Shown one piece after another: positions 12,801 to 20,827 of a stretch of 21,044 nucleotides of DNA. Both the position numbers and the translations under genes were made by a program. How positions within the stretch are numbered: the stretch's first letter is position 1; each line of letters starts with the position of its first letter. This stretch comes from a virus, in IMG/VR virus record IMGVR_UViG_3300028837_000690, positions 1-21,044 of that record; one strand, written 5' to 3'. Under the pieces are notes generated by a model, which saw only the letters and a program-made list of their open reading frames with translations, searched no databases and was not told the origin of the DNA.

Positions 12801-14856
12801 GCCGTTCTTTGCGGGACTCGACCTTCTTATCGGCAGAAACTAGCAGAGTATCTAAGTCACTGCCCGGTGTGTATGTGACAGGCTGGCCCACCAGGAATAC
12901 ACTCAAACCGGGGATGAGATGTTTACGGCAGGCTTCCTCAATGCGAGAATTAACTACCTCAGCCCCTCGTTTAGTTGTGTTAGGGAGAATTACTGCAAAC
13001 TCATCGCCACCGTATCGAATAACCACAGCATCGGACACTCGACCAGTGCTTGCCCCACGTAGAGAATTCGCAAGGGCTCGTAAAAACCGATCACCACCTT
13101 TATGACCTAATACTGTATTAGCAGCTTTGAAGTGTGCCGCATCAAGTAGAATTACAGAAAATGGCTGGCCTGTCTCATCAGTCCGTTGGCGAAATTTAGC
13201 TAGAGTTTCCGTATATTGTCGTTTATTCCCGAGGCCGGTCAACTCGTCCGTGCGAGCCTCAGCCCTAGCCTCATCCCGCTCTTGCGTCAACCGTTCGATG
13301 GTTGGATCACCCTCTGAATCAGGGGCCGGTGTGGCTCGCGACTCTGCACCAGGTTCCTGTATAATGATCTCAGGACCACCCCTGGCATGATCTCGTACGG
13401 CTTCAGTCGGAGCAGCTTCAGCCTCGGGCGATGGAGCTACAGAGCGTGATCCTTCTACAAACTGGTCCGACCGTTCTAGACTACTTTCGGTTCTGCCTGC
13501 TGTTTCTCCAATCGAAACCGGATCAACAGGTGGTAACGGACTATTGGGACTAACCTCTTGCTGACTCACTGGATCGGCTGAATACGGCCCCTGCCAGGCT
13601 ACACCGGCCACTGTGCCGCCCGCTATGCCACCCACCAACCCCTCAAATGCAGCCTGCTTCACGCTGCTAAATAGGTTCTGCCACGTCACGTCCCGCAAAT
13701 CCAGGCCATACGCTATGGCCTCTTGCGTGAGAGACTGGAGGGCTTCTGTCCCGCTTTCAGTACCCGCCCCTAAAGCGATTGCAATTATACGTTTCCGGGC
13801 TCCGGGAACCTTCTTCTCAAGCATTTGAAACGGACCAAAATACTCCAAAGCCGATGCAGCCGCAGCATACAGGAGCGAGCCCACAAACGCTTGTGTGGAT
13901 GCCTCGCTGGCCGGGATACCCTTCTCAGCAGCGTATTGGAGATATTGATCGTACGCCCCCGCTCCTTCTAGGGCAAACATCGAACCAACAGCAGAGGCCC
14001 TATTAAGGAAAGCAGTGGCTTTATGCGATACGACCTTAGCTGCCTGTGCAGTTGCCACCTTACCCCAGCCCAACGATTCGGCTAAGGCTGACGCCCCTTT
14101 TGCAGTTTTTGCAGCCATAGCAGCTTTGTGTGCGGCCGAAGCACCGCCAGCCAATATTGATAGTTGAGGCACAACCTCACCCAAGGCTGACGCTACATCA
14201 GCAGTAATAAACCCCTCATCACCCTTTAAAGTAATACCGCCAAGACCTTTACCCTCCCTGACTCGTTTATCCAGTTCATTCAAACGCAGTCGTTCTCGGG
14301 TATATGCGTTTGTGATGGGGCCGGGATCAGCCGCATACGACACCGCTTCACCCATAGCTAGACCACCCCTATATCCAGCCGTCGCTAATTGCCAAGTACC
14401 CTTCGGAATACCCAGGAAAAAGTTCTTGATTTCCGACCATGCTGGCGTATAGGATGATTTCGCTTCGCCATTTTCAAACACAATAGCCGGTAGACGTTCG
14501 GTGCCGGGGAACGAGAAACCTTCCTCATGCAGACGCTTGTGCACATATTCGAGTATCGTGCGTTCTGATGCGTCTTTACGACTCGCTAGAAGCTCTGTTC
14601 GTAGAGCATTCGCCCGATCAACTCGCTGTTTTGTAAATTCCAAGTATGCGTGCTTTATGGCCCCCTCTTGTTTGAATTCCTCGGTGGCATGTTCCCGTGC
14701 TTTCTCGTATGCCCCCCTCGGTAGAGATTCGCGGAAAAATCTACGTTTCATATCCTCTACAGTTTCCGACGGGGATAATACATGCGGTCTGCCGGGAGTA
14801 GGAGTTTCATACGGCTCTGGTTGTCTGATTCCCACGGCATTTATATTGGTCTCCAT
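9796..14856 (-). CDS. Giant internal virion-like protein with GGDEF domain
   Basis: A 1686-residue protein, last full gene of the late operon. The N-terminus (about 30-115) is helical and charged. Residues about 215-430 are Ala/Gly-rich with several hydrophobic stretches that could insert in a membrane. A disordered Pro/Ser/Glu stretch (430-520) leads through a helix to a GGDEF domain (about 533-687) with DELTGLGNKR, LLDAAHFKAAN, GHKGGD and RYGGDEFAVIL. Residues 700-1500 are mostly helical and unrecognised, resembling the large ejected proteins of podoviruses, and the end is Pro-rich (RPPSPPSPPKP). The start overlaps the preceding gene by 16 nt with only a weak GAGATGG site. Such proteins are packed in the head and injected to help the DNA cross the envelope; this role is inferred from size, neighbours and composition. 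No lysozyme or transglycosylase motif was seen. Confidence 0.8.
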   Translation of the reverse strand: METNINAVGIRQPEPYETPTPGRPHVLSPSETVEDMKRRFFRESLPRGAYEKAREHATEEFKQEGAIKHAYLEFTKQRVDRANALRTELLASRKDASERTILEYVHKRLHEEGFSFPGTERLPAIVFENGEAKSSYTPAWSEIKNFFLGIPKGTWQLATAGYRGGLAMGEAVSYAADPGPITNAYTRERLRLNELDKRVREGKGLGGITLKGDEGFITADVASALGEVVPQLSILAGGASAAHKAAMAAKTAKGASALAESLGWGKVATAQAAKVVSHKATAFLNRASAVGSMFALEGAGAYDQYLQYAAEKGIPASEASTQAFVGSLLYAAAASALEYFGPFQMLEKKVPGARKRIIAIALGAGTESGTEALQSLTQEAIAYGLDLRDVTWQNLFSSVKQAAFEGLVGGIAGGTVAGVAWQGPYSADPVSQQEVSPNSPLPPVDPVSIGETAGRTESSLERSDQFVEGSRSVAPSPEAEAAPTEAVRDHARGGPEIIIQEPGAESRATPAPDSEGDPTIERLTQERDEARAEARTDELTGLGNKRQYTETLAKFRQRTDETGQPFSVILLDAAHFKAANTVLGHKGGDRFLRALANSLRGASTGRVSDAVVIRYGGDEFAVILPNTTKRGAEVVNSRIEEACRKHLIPGLSVFLVGQPVTYTPGSDLDTLLVSADKKVESRKERLKEQYGEPRTRSETEAMIAQALADQVTGEPPEASRAVSEAEADAIGSPPMSTQLPEVVQVADITQTIVASEDAMAADPVTDGRDNYPPNPVIDGIKSLLTDEAGAVDPQFMAQRAAGAVASVTDMAVDTAGAIDALVLDEGHALRMASNGGAFATDLFQAADNQSRKYEAEIVKGWDDLLMGIPRRRRGGVVRWMNQLRPDGTTNWATLIERPETVAKETVPEPVKQLVAYYRSIQDVLGDLAVKLKAPQIQMGKDGNWVVGIFKKAKGGRYFRMPTKAGMDAFAYQTGPVWDAYIEWVEQHPELNPRTHKAAEAESVSIRELLTKRMETQAETERVGERKRTGALNFVRVMEAVPQVVVVNGKPVEFTRRKPLNHFRTTTRQQVRELILRRMIQDNLTVRYGEYDEETGKSSYPMKAHPEITDIDGLLDRLRNETIRRSRRSPGRSARLFNRLIVNYNNIPDTSGPFDDFFMPASGKPSAIRSTIRGAYNAVATSMLNLSPLWDALHWTVATAITGKRGFTGFLKGLHQMVTSPKQFDAAYRAMGAVHTELYTDYTLHRDSFLSDLLIKDVRAAGMIVGRFTERRAQYLAARQFDAYVEALNTQTGLGRHDRQILRRICKLNDNQILEVARGEMSPQTRVAAIQNGTAAVQGLTESAINKGWIQNNPVARVMLPFLSVITATTRLTRNVVSGLVDDIRDATDRSQPQNIRAQAAVSAAQTGLTLMALAVAFTGKGAVSRYLRRALKREPMVDPEDPENWATLLAECMVEGGVFGPFYRLFESVKYSDGNLYEAATKLIFPAGVLCDVGSALTGMGHYEGTPWARRLQSLAARYSPLYKVIRNQWTSLVYPSRGRYNRARKHVRAWQVSQGEDPYRGGRGAPTNYHYYRVFETIRDGNYDDIDEALAAYKTWAKEQGRTGEKARTGLRSSLRSRQPINLAAKRQKAFLKSLKPELRRELQAENKRYNAIVDRITRKPGVLPRPPSPPSPPKPTSGGSWYAG
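12796..13260 (-). other. GGDEF (diguanylate cyclase) domain inside the virion protein
   Basis: Residues about 533-687 of the giant protein follow the GGDEF family in order: a helical lead-in, DELTGLGNKR (537-546), LLDAAHFKAAN (570-580; D572 matches the metal-binding Asp, N580 the guanine contact), GHKGGD (584-589), RYGGDEFAVIL (614-624) and an end LLVSADKKVESRK like the usual AD.A.Y.AK. Diguanylate cyclases make cyclic di-GMP from two GTP as dimers. An inhibitory-site-like RVSD (606-609) sits six rather than the usual five residues before GGDEF. The second Asp of the DxD motif is replaced by Ala, which varies in the family. Activity is plausible but not proved. Confidence 0.88.
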
Positions 14857-15749
14857 TGACCATCTCGTTTGATGACTCGCCGTACAACTTGACCATTTAC
14901 CACGTTTTTCAAGACGTGGCCTTCCTCGTAACTAGCAGGATCAGGAAGTTGTTCCTCGGATTGTGCGGGAGCTTGATCCGGTTGACCTCTACCAGTAAGT
15001 GGATCATACAACGCTTCAGTCTGCACACGAAGCTCTTGGGCTATTCGGTCTATCTCGGTGCGATACGCATCGACTTGTTTCTGCCAAGCTCGGGTTTGTT
15101 CGTCACTAAGAGTAGTACCCACCAAAAAGCTTTCTGCACGTGCAAGCCCCTTCTTCAGTACATCCAATCGGGCTCGCGGTCCCGCCGTGACAGCGGAGAG
15201 ATATGCTTCCGTGGGCGACTTGGGTGCAAACGTCTCAGGATACTGGACTCCCTGGCCCCCGAGAATTCGTAGCTTGTTCTGGCTGTACGTAAGCGGGTCG
15301 ATCTGCCCCTGTTGTAGCTGAGCATCTAACTCCTGAAGTTGGAGAGTTTGTTGCGGGCCAATTGCTGGTTCTGGTGCCTTGGGATACTGGACTGCCTGAC
15401 CCCCAAGAATTCGTAATTTATTTCGGCTGTACGTAAGCGGATCAACCTGGCCCCGTCGTAGTTGGGTGTTCAATTCCTCAAGCTGGAGAACCTGCCGTTG
15501 GCCAACTGCCTTAGCAAACGGCGATACTGCTTGTCTACGGGATGTCGGCGTTCGAGTTTGAAGGGCAGCAGTCTGGAGAGTAAATGCTCGTTCCTGAGCC
15601 TGTTGTCGATTAGATTCCGCTTGTCGCTGTTGGGCCAACGCCATCAATTTGATGTCACGCTCGAACGCCTGTTGCCACCCAATACCACGACCGGACATCT
15701 CGGCTAACCGTAACGCTGCCCCCATCGGGGCTGTAGTCATTGTTGGCAT
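14841..15749 (-). CDS. Putative internal virion protein with 48-residue tandem repeat
   Basis: A 302-residue protein with GAGGAAA before its ATG. The N-terminal 60 residues are helical and Gln/Ala/Arg-rich (MALAQQRQAE). Residues 83-177 are two tandem copies of a 48-residue unit built on LQLxELxxQLxxGQxDPLTY and NKLRILGGQ.VQYP. Then follow a coiled-coil-like region (about 180-245) with DEQTRAWQKQVDAYRTEIDR and a C-terminal beta part, NVVNGQVVRRVIKRDGQWRP. It lies between the small Gln-rich protein and the giant GGDEF protein, the place of internal core proteins in podoviruses, which suggests a core or ejection role (inference). No sequence family was recognised. Confidence 0.65.
   Translation of the reverse strand: MPTMTTAPMGAALRLAEMSGRGIGWQQAFERDIKLMALAQQRQAESNRQQAQERAFTLQTAALQTRTPTSRRQAVSPFAKAVGQRQVLQLEELNTQLRRGQVDPLTYSRNKLRILGGQAVQYPKAPEPAIGPQQTLQLQELDAQLQQGQIDPLTYSQNKLRILGGQGVQYPETFAPKSPTEAYLSAVTAGPRARLDVLKKGLARAESFLVGTTLSDEQTRAWQKQVDAYRTEIDRIAQELRVQTEALYDPLTGRGQPDQAPAQSEEQLPDPASYEEGHVLKNVVNGQVVRRVIKRDGQWRPI
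15219..15503 (-). repeat. Two tandem 144-bp coding repeats
   Basis: The unit from about 15503 to 15360 is repeated from 15359 to 15219 in the same frame. Both encode the DPLTY(S)(R/Q)NKLRILGGQ motif, and the DNA also matches closely (for example GAATTCGTA near 15263 and near 15407). The copies differ mostly by single substitutions, so the duplication is recent relative to the gene or kept under selection. Confidence 0.85.
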
Positions 15750-15767
15750 GATATTTTCCTCGCCTAC

Positions 15768-16334
15768 TTACCACCCTTTTTTGAAACTTTCCCACCCCGA
15801 ACCGAATTTCGATGAAATTGTTCGTGTTACTGTTCTCTTCTTCGACGGTGCGGCAGCGGCAGATTGAACCAGGCTAGCGAATTGGCCAATATCGGGTCCT
15901 TGAGTTTGCCGACTCCCCATTGCGGCTAATCTCATACCCCCAAGACCCATCTGCATCTGAGCTTGCTGGGTGAGCAAATTCGCCTGTTGGCTAGTCTCCA
16001 TTTCAGTTTGTCTCGCTAGTGCCCGTTGCTCGTCGCTACTGATACCGCGTTTAGCAGCTTCTCGGACTGTAGTACCACTCAGTCCACGACTAATCAGGTC
16101 TTGTTCCGACTGACCTCTAGCCTGTTCAGCGGATTCGGCGATGTCTGCTCGGGCTGCCCCACCAAGCGTTCCAGCGAGTTTTCGGGCTTGACCATACAGA
16201 CCCTGCGATCCAAGTTGTTTACCAAGGTTGTTGATATATTGAATCATCTGCTGGTACTGCCGCATGTTCTGTGCATTGGCCTGGTTCTGAGCCGCTTTGA
16301 TCTGTTCAATGATACCACTAATGTTAGTTGCCAT
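15768..16334 (-). CDS. Small Gln/Ala-rich virion protein, probably internal
   Basis: A 188-residue protein, rich in Gln, Ala and Met, mainly helical: MRQYQQMIQYINNLGKQLGS, AARADIAESAEQARGQSEQD, and ETSQQANLLTQQAQMQMGLG. The end is short and basic (RTVTRTISSKFGSGWESFKK). GGAG lies 7 nt before the ATG. Composition and its place before the repeat protein and the giant protein fit the small internal or ejection proteins of podoviruses (comparison with T7 gp14 by layout only). It starts 3 nt after the tail-fibre gene stop, so it is in the same operon. Confidence 0.6.
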   Translation of the reverse strand: MATNISGIIEQIKAAQNQANAQNMRQYQQMIQYINNLGKQLGSQGLYGQARKLAGTLGGAARADIAESAEQARGQSEQDLISRGLSGTTVREAAKRGISSDEQRALARQTEMETSQQANLLTQQAQMQMGLGGMRLAAMGSRQTQGPDIGQFASLVQSAAAAPSKKRTVTRTISSKFGSGWESFKKGW

Positions 16335-16337
16335 GAG

Positions 16338-18557
16338 TTAGCTCCATGAAACGCCATCGGTCCCGGTTGCTGCCGGGGATGCTTGGCTTGTGAGAATACC
16401 GCCTGTAAATCCTAACTGAACTCTACCCCCATTAACCTCTACGTCCAGTGTACCTGTTAGTCCGTCAGTTCCGTTGAGATTGAATGCCACATCTGCTCGA
16501 ATCGTGTCTGCTGCATGAACGTCTTCTTGGGCAACTGCCGCTCCACCAAAATACGAATGCCCCACAAAGACGTTCCTGGCTGTCGCCCCAACCTGATAGA
16601 TTCCCCAGTGAGTCGTAGTATACATCCGATCCAATACACCCGTACTATCGTCCGCACGGAGAGAACGATAGACTGTTGCTCGAATGCCGGTCAAATGCCC
16701 GGTATTGGTTTTACCGGCGGCTACTGTTTCTTGAGAAACATACTCTAATGCAATGCTGTTGGTGGCTCCACCCCCGTATGCAGCGGTACATTGCATAGTA
16801 TTGCCAATATACCACATATACCCCGGACAAGCATCAATGTACGTTGTGACCGAACGCATGTAACTCCCAGCAAATGGCGTTATATTAAACACACCACCAG
16901 TTGATTGAATCGTGCTGGCATTGATATTTATGTTATCTACAGAAAGACCCGCAAACGTGGGGGAACTCGCTACAGTAACAGCCTGGTCGATGTACCCATG
17001 ATCGGAACCATCACTCGAAGCATGAGTGAATGCCGTATCCCAATTTGCCGAGCTATCGGTGACAACTGACAGTGCCCCGGTCCCGGTAGTGACCTTCAAC
17101 AGCCCCGTAGCTAGAGCGGAAGAAACGTGGGTGATAGCTGTCTGGACAAAATGTTGGTCGGCCGCGTAGTTCAACAGTGCGTTGTGGTCAATCTCACCAT
17201 CTTGTGTGGCGGCAGAAATCACATCCCCTATATCATTGTACGTGAATACGATATTACCAACTGTGCCGTCATCCAGTATGGCACCAATTGCATCCTGGGC
17301 TGCCTCACCGAAGTCCGAGATTGTCGCGGCCAACTGGGTCCCTGTATGATTAGCCCGTGCTCTATCGGTGTCGTGGTAGTGAAGGGCACTCTCACCGGCA
17401 TCGGTGAGGTCCGTACGATTCGCGGTTGTGAGATGGTAGTAGTCGTCGGCAGCACCACCTTGTATACCTCCAAGATCGTTGTGATTATCTACACCTGTGG
17501 CGGCAAATTCGATATCGAACGCCGAGGCAACTGTAGTCGTATTGGTATTCTGCTTGACGATGATCTTTGCAGCCAATACTGTCATGTTTTCTACGAGATC
17601 GGGTATATCGCTCGGGGAAGTTGCATCCTCGGCCTCAGCCAGTTTGTAGCTGTTCCGTCCATACACGATATGGTAGTGCCCGTCGATTCCGGCATACACC
17701 CAATGCACGCCATAACGACCTACCCCGAGAGCACCAAGCGGGGGAGTTCCATCATCATAATTGAGATTGTCGATTACGGTCTCGCCCGTTGATTCAGTCC
17801 ATCCACCCGCCCCATCTCGATACCAATAACTGAATGTATTCCCGCCGCCCACAGTTGAATCGAACAGAGCAACCGTGAAGTGGTCGATATACCGCCACAC
17901 AATACCTTCTGTCGAGAGCACGTGCCGTGTAGCATCCGTACTTACGACGACTCCAGTTGCCCGTTCAAAACCACATACATCCCGAACTCGCCTCCGATTA
18001 CGTGCGTTATGGTCCTGGAATCGGTGCCCCAAATTCAGGATATGTAACTCGTCATCCACACGATACACCCACCCAATCAGAATCTCTGTCGTGTCGTTGA
18101 TCGTTGTGCGGTCTAACGTGGTATTCAGAGTGGGGGCATTGTCGGTATCCACATACTCAAGGAACACGTAATTCAGTTTATTGTTTACCAGATCAACATC
18201 CGTCTCCCCGGCGTAATCGAAGAATACGTTAGCCCCAACTTCAGACGCCGTTGTTTTAATAATACCCGTAGCAGCAGAGACATCTATCTGTCCGAGACCT
18301 GAATCAGAGATTACCCCACCCGTTAGAACACATGCACTTTGCGTGAGGTCTGACCAATGTTGTACAGTCGTGTAGGTAGGTGTGAGGTTTTGGCCCATCT
18401 GCAACAGGCCAGTTATTAACCCGGTAGTCGTCACACCAAACGCACCGAGATCGGTATCTTTGACTGCCCCGATATACGGAACAAATCCTGAGCCGACGCC
18501 CGCCATCGCTCGGCGTAACCGTGCGGGTTGTCCCGGTACGCGATCCAAGTCATACAT
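16338..18557 (-). CDS. Tail fibre / receptor-binding protein
   Basis: A 739-residue protein, AAGGAAA 8 nt before the ATG. The first half (about 1-350) is beta-rich and unrecognised; it includes a segment GRYGVHWVYAGIDGHYHIVY that I have seen as a theme in phage fibres. The second half has typical fibre or shaft patterns: HNDLGGIQGG and YYHLTTANR, HTGTQLAATISDF, DHGYIDQAVTVASSPTFAGL, then a beta-rich tip and an end with TSQASPAATGTDGVSWS. Such fibres bind the host surface. No catalytic (lyase) motif or chaperone domain was recognised. The stop of the upstream tail gene lies 2 nt before its start. Confidence 0.75.
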   Translation of the reverse strand: MYDLDRVPGQPARLRRAMAGVGSGFVPYIGAVKDTDLGAFGVTTTGLITGLLQMGQNLTPTYTTVQHWSDLTQSACVLTGGVISDSGLGQIDVSAATGIIKTTASEVGANVFFDYAGETDVDLVNNKLNYVFLEYVDTDNAPTLNTTLDRTTINDTTEILIGWVYRVDDELHILNLGHRFQDHNARNRRRVRDVCGFERATGVVVSTDATRHVLSTEGIVWRYIDHFTVALFDSTVGGGNTFSYWYRDGAGGWTESTGETVIDNLNYDDGTPPLGALGVGRYGVHWVYAGIDGHYHIVYGRNSYKLAEAEDATSPSDIPDLVENMTVLAAKIIVKQNTNTTTVASAFDIEFAATGVDNHNDLGGIQGGAADDYYHLTTANRTDLTDAGESALHYHDTDRARANHTGTQLAATISDFGEAAQDAIGAILDDGTVGNIVFTYNDIGDVISAATQDGEIDHNALLNYAADQHFVQTAITHVSSALATGLLKVTTGTGALSVVTDSSANWDTAFTHASSDGSDHGYIDQAVTVASSPTFAGLSVDNININASTIQSTGGVFNITPFAGSYMRSVTTYIDACPGYMWYIGNTMQCTAAYGGGATNSIALEYVSQETVAAGKTNTGHLTGIRATVYRSLRADDSTGVLDRMYTTTHWGIYQVGATARNVFVGHSYFGGAAVAQEDVHAADTIRADVAFNLNGTDGLTGTLDVEVNGGRVQLGFTGGILTSQASPAATGTDGVSWS

Positions 18558-18559
18558 TA

Positions 18560-20752
18560 TTAGTGTTTCCTTGTACGACCCGTGACATCCACGTTGGCTA
18601 CCAAATTCTCAACAGCCCACGTTTCATCTAAAACTGCATTCGACAGCTTCAACATAATTGCATTCCCCGTAACTCGATTGGCGATTGTTGTACGCCCTGC
18701 CGAGAGAATGCGAGCGGAACGAATCGTTGTCGCCTCGATTGCTTTTTGGGCCGTTTCTTCGGCGTACATTGTCAATACAACATCACCCGATTCAGAATCC
18801 AGTATCGCCGTAACACTGTTAGTCCGCGTGTTTCTTAGCGGCCCGCCTACTGCGATTGGGGGATAAAGAACGTACGAATTGATAGCCACTCCGTCATCAC
18901 TTTTTGCCGCCGAATCGAATCTACGTAGCCAACCGTCGAATCCGCCGAGTATAATAGCATTATCGTTGGGCCTATCCCCATCAAAAGTGAACACTGTCGT
19001 CGGACCTTGAGCATTCGGGATCGCAAGTTTCCAGAAACCGTCAGTCCGTTCATCCCAGTAATAGTGTATAGTCGCCCCCTCGGTACGAGGCACTATGAAA
19101 ATAAATAGGCCGTGCCGTACGCTATCCCATGTGAGATGAACTGCATTAGTCGTTAAGTCGATAGAACCGAACGTTCGATCCATACGATTTCTGGACAGGG
19201 GTTCGGGAGCCCCTCCGGCAACCATACGCCAAATCGCTCCTGACCCGAAGAAATAGAGCACACCGTTAGGGTCAAACGCAAACGCATCCGGTCCAGAAAT
19301 TCCTGTTTGGTAACTGATATTATCTATCCGTCCTCTGTCTGCCGGATCGCCTCGCATTATCCACAAGGTATGGTCGCCACCAATGTACATGAGATCGTCG
19401 GAATATGGAGCAAGACACGTAACAATATCGGGACATTTACCTGCATCCGTGGTGTTCCCGGCAACAGCCATTGTCGCTGATACCGCTGCCCCATAATCCC
19501 AATTGAGCGGATCACCCACCGCCGACATGAACCAGTTGTGGGGGTCCTCCACAAGTCCTGATAGTACGACCCTACCTCGATACAAGGTTATGTACCGGGC
19601 TATTTTAGTCCCCGATACCGGCAGAGCACCGCTTGTGGGAGTCCATGCTGCAACCGTATTTGTCAGAGGGGTCCACTTTCTGTAATTGGCAGGTTTACCA
19701 GCACAGAAATAAACCAAACCAAATGCTTCTTGTGCCCCTACTCTACCCGTAGTAACTAGAGCGTTGGTTCCGCCTATCGCAGGCCGCAGAAATTCTTCGA
19801 GAGGCCGACCTGAATAAACATCGCCACCTGACACAGCTACAATCTGGTAGTCGCGGGAAGAAACCGAAGGAATATGGGTGAAACTCCAATTATCCATTAT
19901 GATTGTGTTGCCAACTATGTTATTTTTATAGGCGTGAAATCCGACGTATAGACCGGGGTAGGCAGGAGAGGCGGGATCATCTCTGACGAATGTTTCGACA
20001 AGAACACCCGCAACATAAACCTTAAATGTGCCGCCTGTCACCCTAATCTTCAATTCTTTCGGTGCTGCCCAATACGCCGGATCGAGCCAATCATCAGACC
20101 CCGGAGTAGCATCTACTGCACCATTACCTATCCCGGCGTACTCTAACTCGAACGTGTAAACCCCGCCAATGAACGTCATTTTAAGGGTTAATACCTGGTA
20201 ATTTATTACATTGAACGGGAATTCAGGTACTTTAGATCGAGCAATGAAACCGGCATAGAGAGTGCCACCTGCACCTGCTACTAGCGTTACGTCGGCCTTT
20301 AACTCGAATGTTTCCCCACTGATTTGTGCCGATTTATGGAACGCACAAGCCCAAATACTACCGGGAGTATTAGCGTTATTTAGTGTGACTGCATTAGTTT
20401 GGATGTGCGGATACGTCGCACTTAAATTGGCATTCGGATAAGTAATTAGACATGGGTACCAGTCGGTATCATCCAGGACTCCATTAGCCTGAGTAAAAGC
20501 ATCGGTTACTGGGTCATTCACTACCGAGCGTGTAAGGGACGTTATTTTTTGCAGTGGGGTTGCTCCGTTATGGAGGGTGGTAAAGTATTTACTAGTGCCG
20601 CATCGTTGCCCGCCACGTGCTCGGGATTGTATAGAATCAAACGGAATGACATTCAGAGCATCGGGGGAGGTTCCCGGTGGCTGATGTCCAAAAGACCAAT
20701 TTTCATTGACGCCCTGTAGGGGGAAAATCAAATCCTGAGGCTCAACAGGCAT
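18560..20752 (-). CDS. Tail/neck stabilisation-type protein with LamG-like insert
   Basis: A 730-residue beta-rich protein with GGAGG just before the ATG. The N-terminus (PLQGVNENWSFGHQPPGTSP, then DALNVIPFD and GGQRCGTSKY) is like that of P22-gp10-type packaged-DNA stabilisation and tail proteins. The C-terminal 400 residues carry repeated beta-propeller-like blades (DDLMYIGGDHTLWIMRGDPA, GVLYFFGSGAIWRM, HYYWDERTDGFWKL, AIILGGFDGWLRRFD). Between them, residues about 84-293 form a concanavalin/LamG-like domain with ISGETFELKADVTL, LYAGFIARS, LKIRVTGGTFKVYVAGV and TIIMDNWSF, typical of sugar-binding or lectin-like modules. It would join the portal or tail tube and might contact surface glycan. 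The first and third parts are a reasonable structural call; exact function is inferred. Confidence 0.7.
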   Translation of the reverse strand: MPVEPQDLIFPLQGVNENWSFGHQPPGTSPDALNVIPFDSIQSRARGGQRCGTSKYFTTLHNGATPLQKITSLTRSVVNDPVTDAFTQANGVLDDTDWYPCLITYPNANLSATYPHIQTNAVTLNNANTPGSIWACAFHKSAQISGETFELKADVTLVAGAGGTLYAGFIARSKVPEFPFNVINYQVLTLKMTFIGGVYTFELEYAGIGNGAVDATPGSDDWLDPAYWAAPKELKIRVTGGTFKVYVAGVLVETFVRDDPASPAYPGLYVGFHAYKNNIVGNTIIMDNWSFTHIPSVSSRDYQIVAVSGGDVYSGRPLEEFLRPAIGGTNALVTTGRVGAQEAFGLVYFCAGKPANYRKWTPLTNTVAAWTPTSGALPVSGTKIARYITLYRGRVVLSGLVEDPHNWFMSAVGDPLNWDYGAAVSATMAVAGNTTDAGKCPDIVTCLAPYSDDLMYIGGDHTLWIMRGDPADRGRIDNISYQTGISGPDAFAFDPNGVLYFFGSGAIWRMVAGGAPEPLSRNRMDRTFGSIDLTTNAVHLTWDSVRHGLFIFIVPRTEGATIHYYWDERTDGFWKLAIPNAQGPTTVFTFDGDRPNDNAIILGGFDGWLRRFDSAAKSDDGVAINSYVLYPPIAVGGPLRNTRTNSVTAILDSESGDVVLTMYAEETAQKAIEATTIRSARILSAGRTTIANRVTGNAIMLKLSNAVLDETWAVENLVANVDVTGRTRKH

Positions 20753-20781
20753 TTTCGGCCTCCAGTCTTAAAATGCCGCCA

Positions 20782-20812
20782 TCGGGGACCGATGAAATAT
20801 CCCGATCCCCGA
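20782..20812 (-). terminator. Intergenic hairpin, possible partial terminator or RNA processing site
   Basis: Eleven bases at 20782-20792 pair with 20802-20812 (with two G-U pairs on the - strand) around a 9-base loop. On the - strand the hairpin is followed by GGCGGCATTTT, so a short T-run begins about 8 bases downstream. It lies in the 75-nt gap between the partial gene and the tail gene. A leaky terminator, a site that stabilises the downstream mRNA, or an RNase III-type site are all possible. Confidence 0.5.
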
Positions 20813-20827
20813 CGATATTAGACAATC

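Noticed and set aside
9796-14856. Lysozyme or transglycosylase domain in the giant virion protein
   Set aside because: Searched by eye for the Glu-Ser/Gly-x-x transglycosylase patterns and found none with a convincing context.
14501-14872. A 123-codon + strand frame opposite the start of the giant protein
   Set aside because: It is Ser/Arg/Leu-rich, typical of antisense reading, and has no neighbours on that strand.
15263-15433. Repeated GAATTCGTA and GTACGTAAGCGG blocks as a possible CRISPR or att-like repeat
   Set aside because: They are parts of the two in-frame 144-bp coding repeats. There are only two copies and no spacer structure.
17127-17792. A 221-codon open frame on the + strand opposite the tail-fibre gene
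   Set aside because: It is Cys/Val/Gly-rich with no coherent motifs, lies wholly within a clear - strand gene and has no ribosome site.
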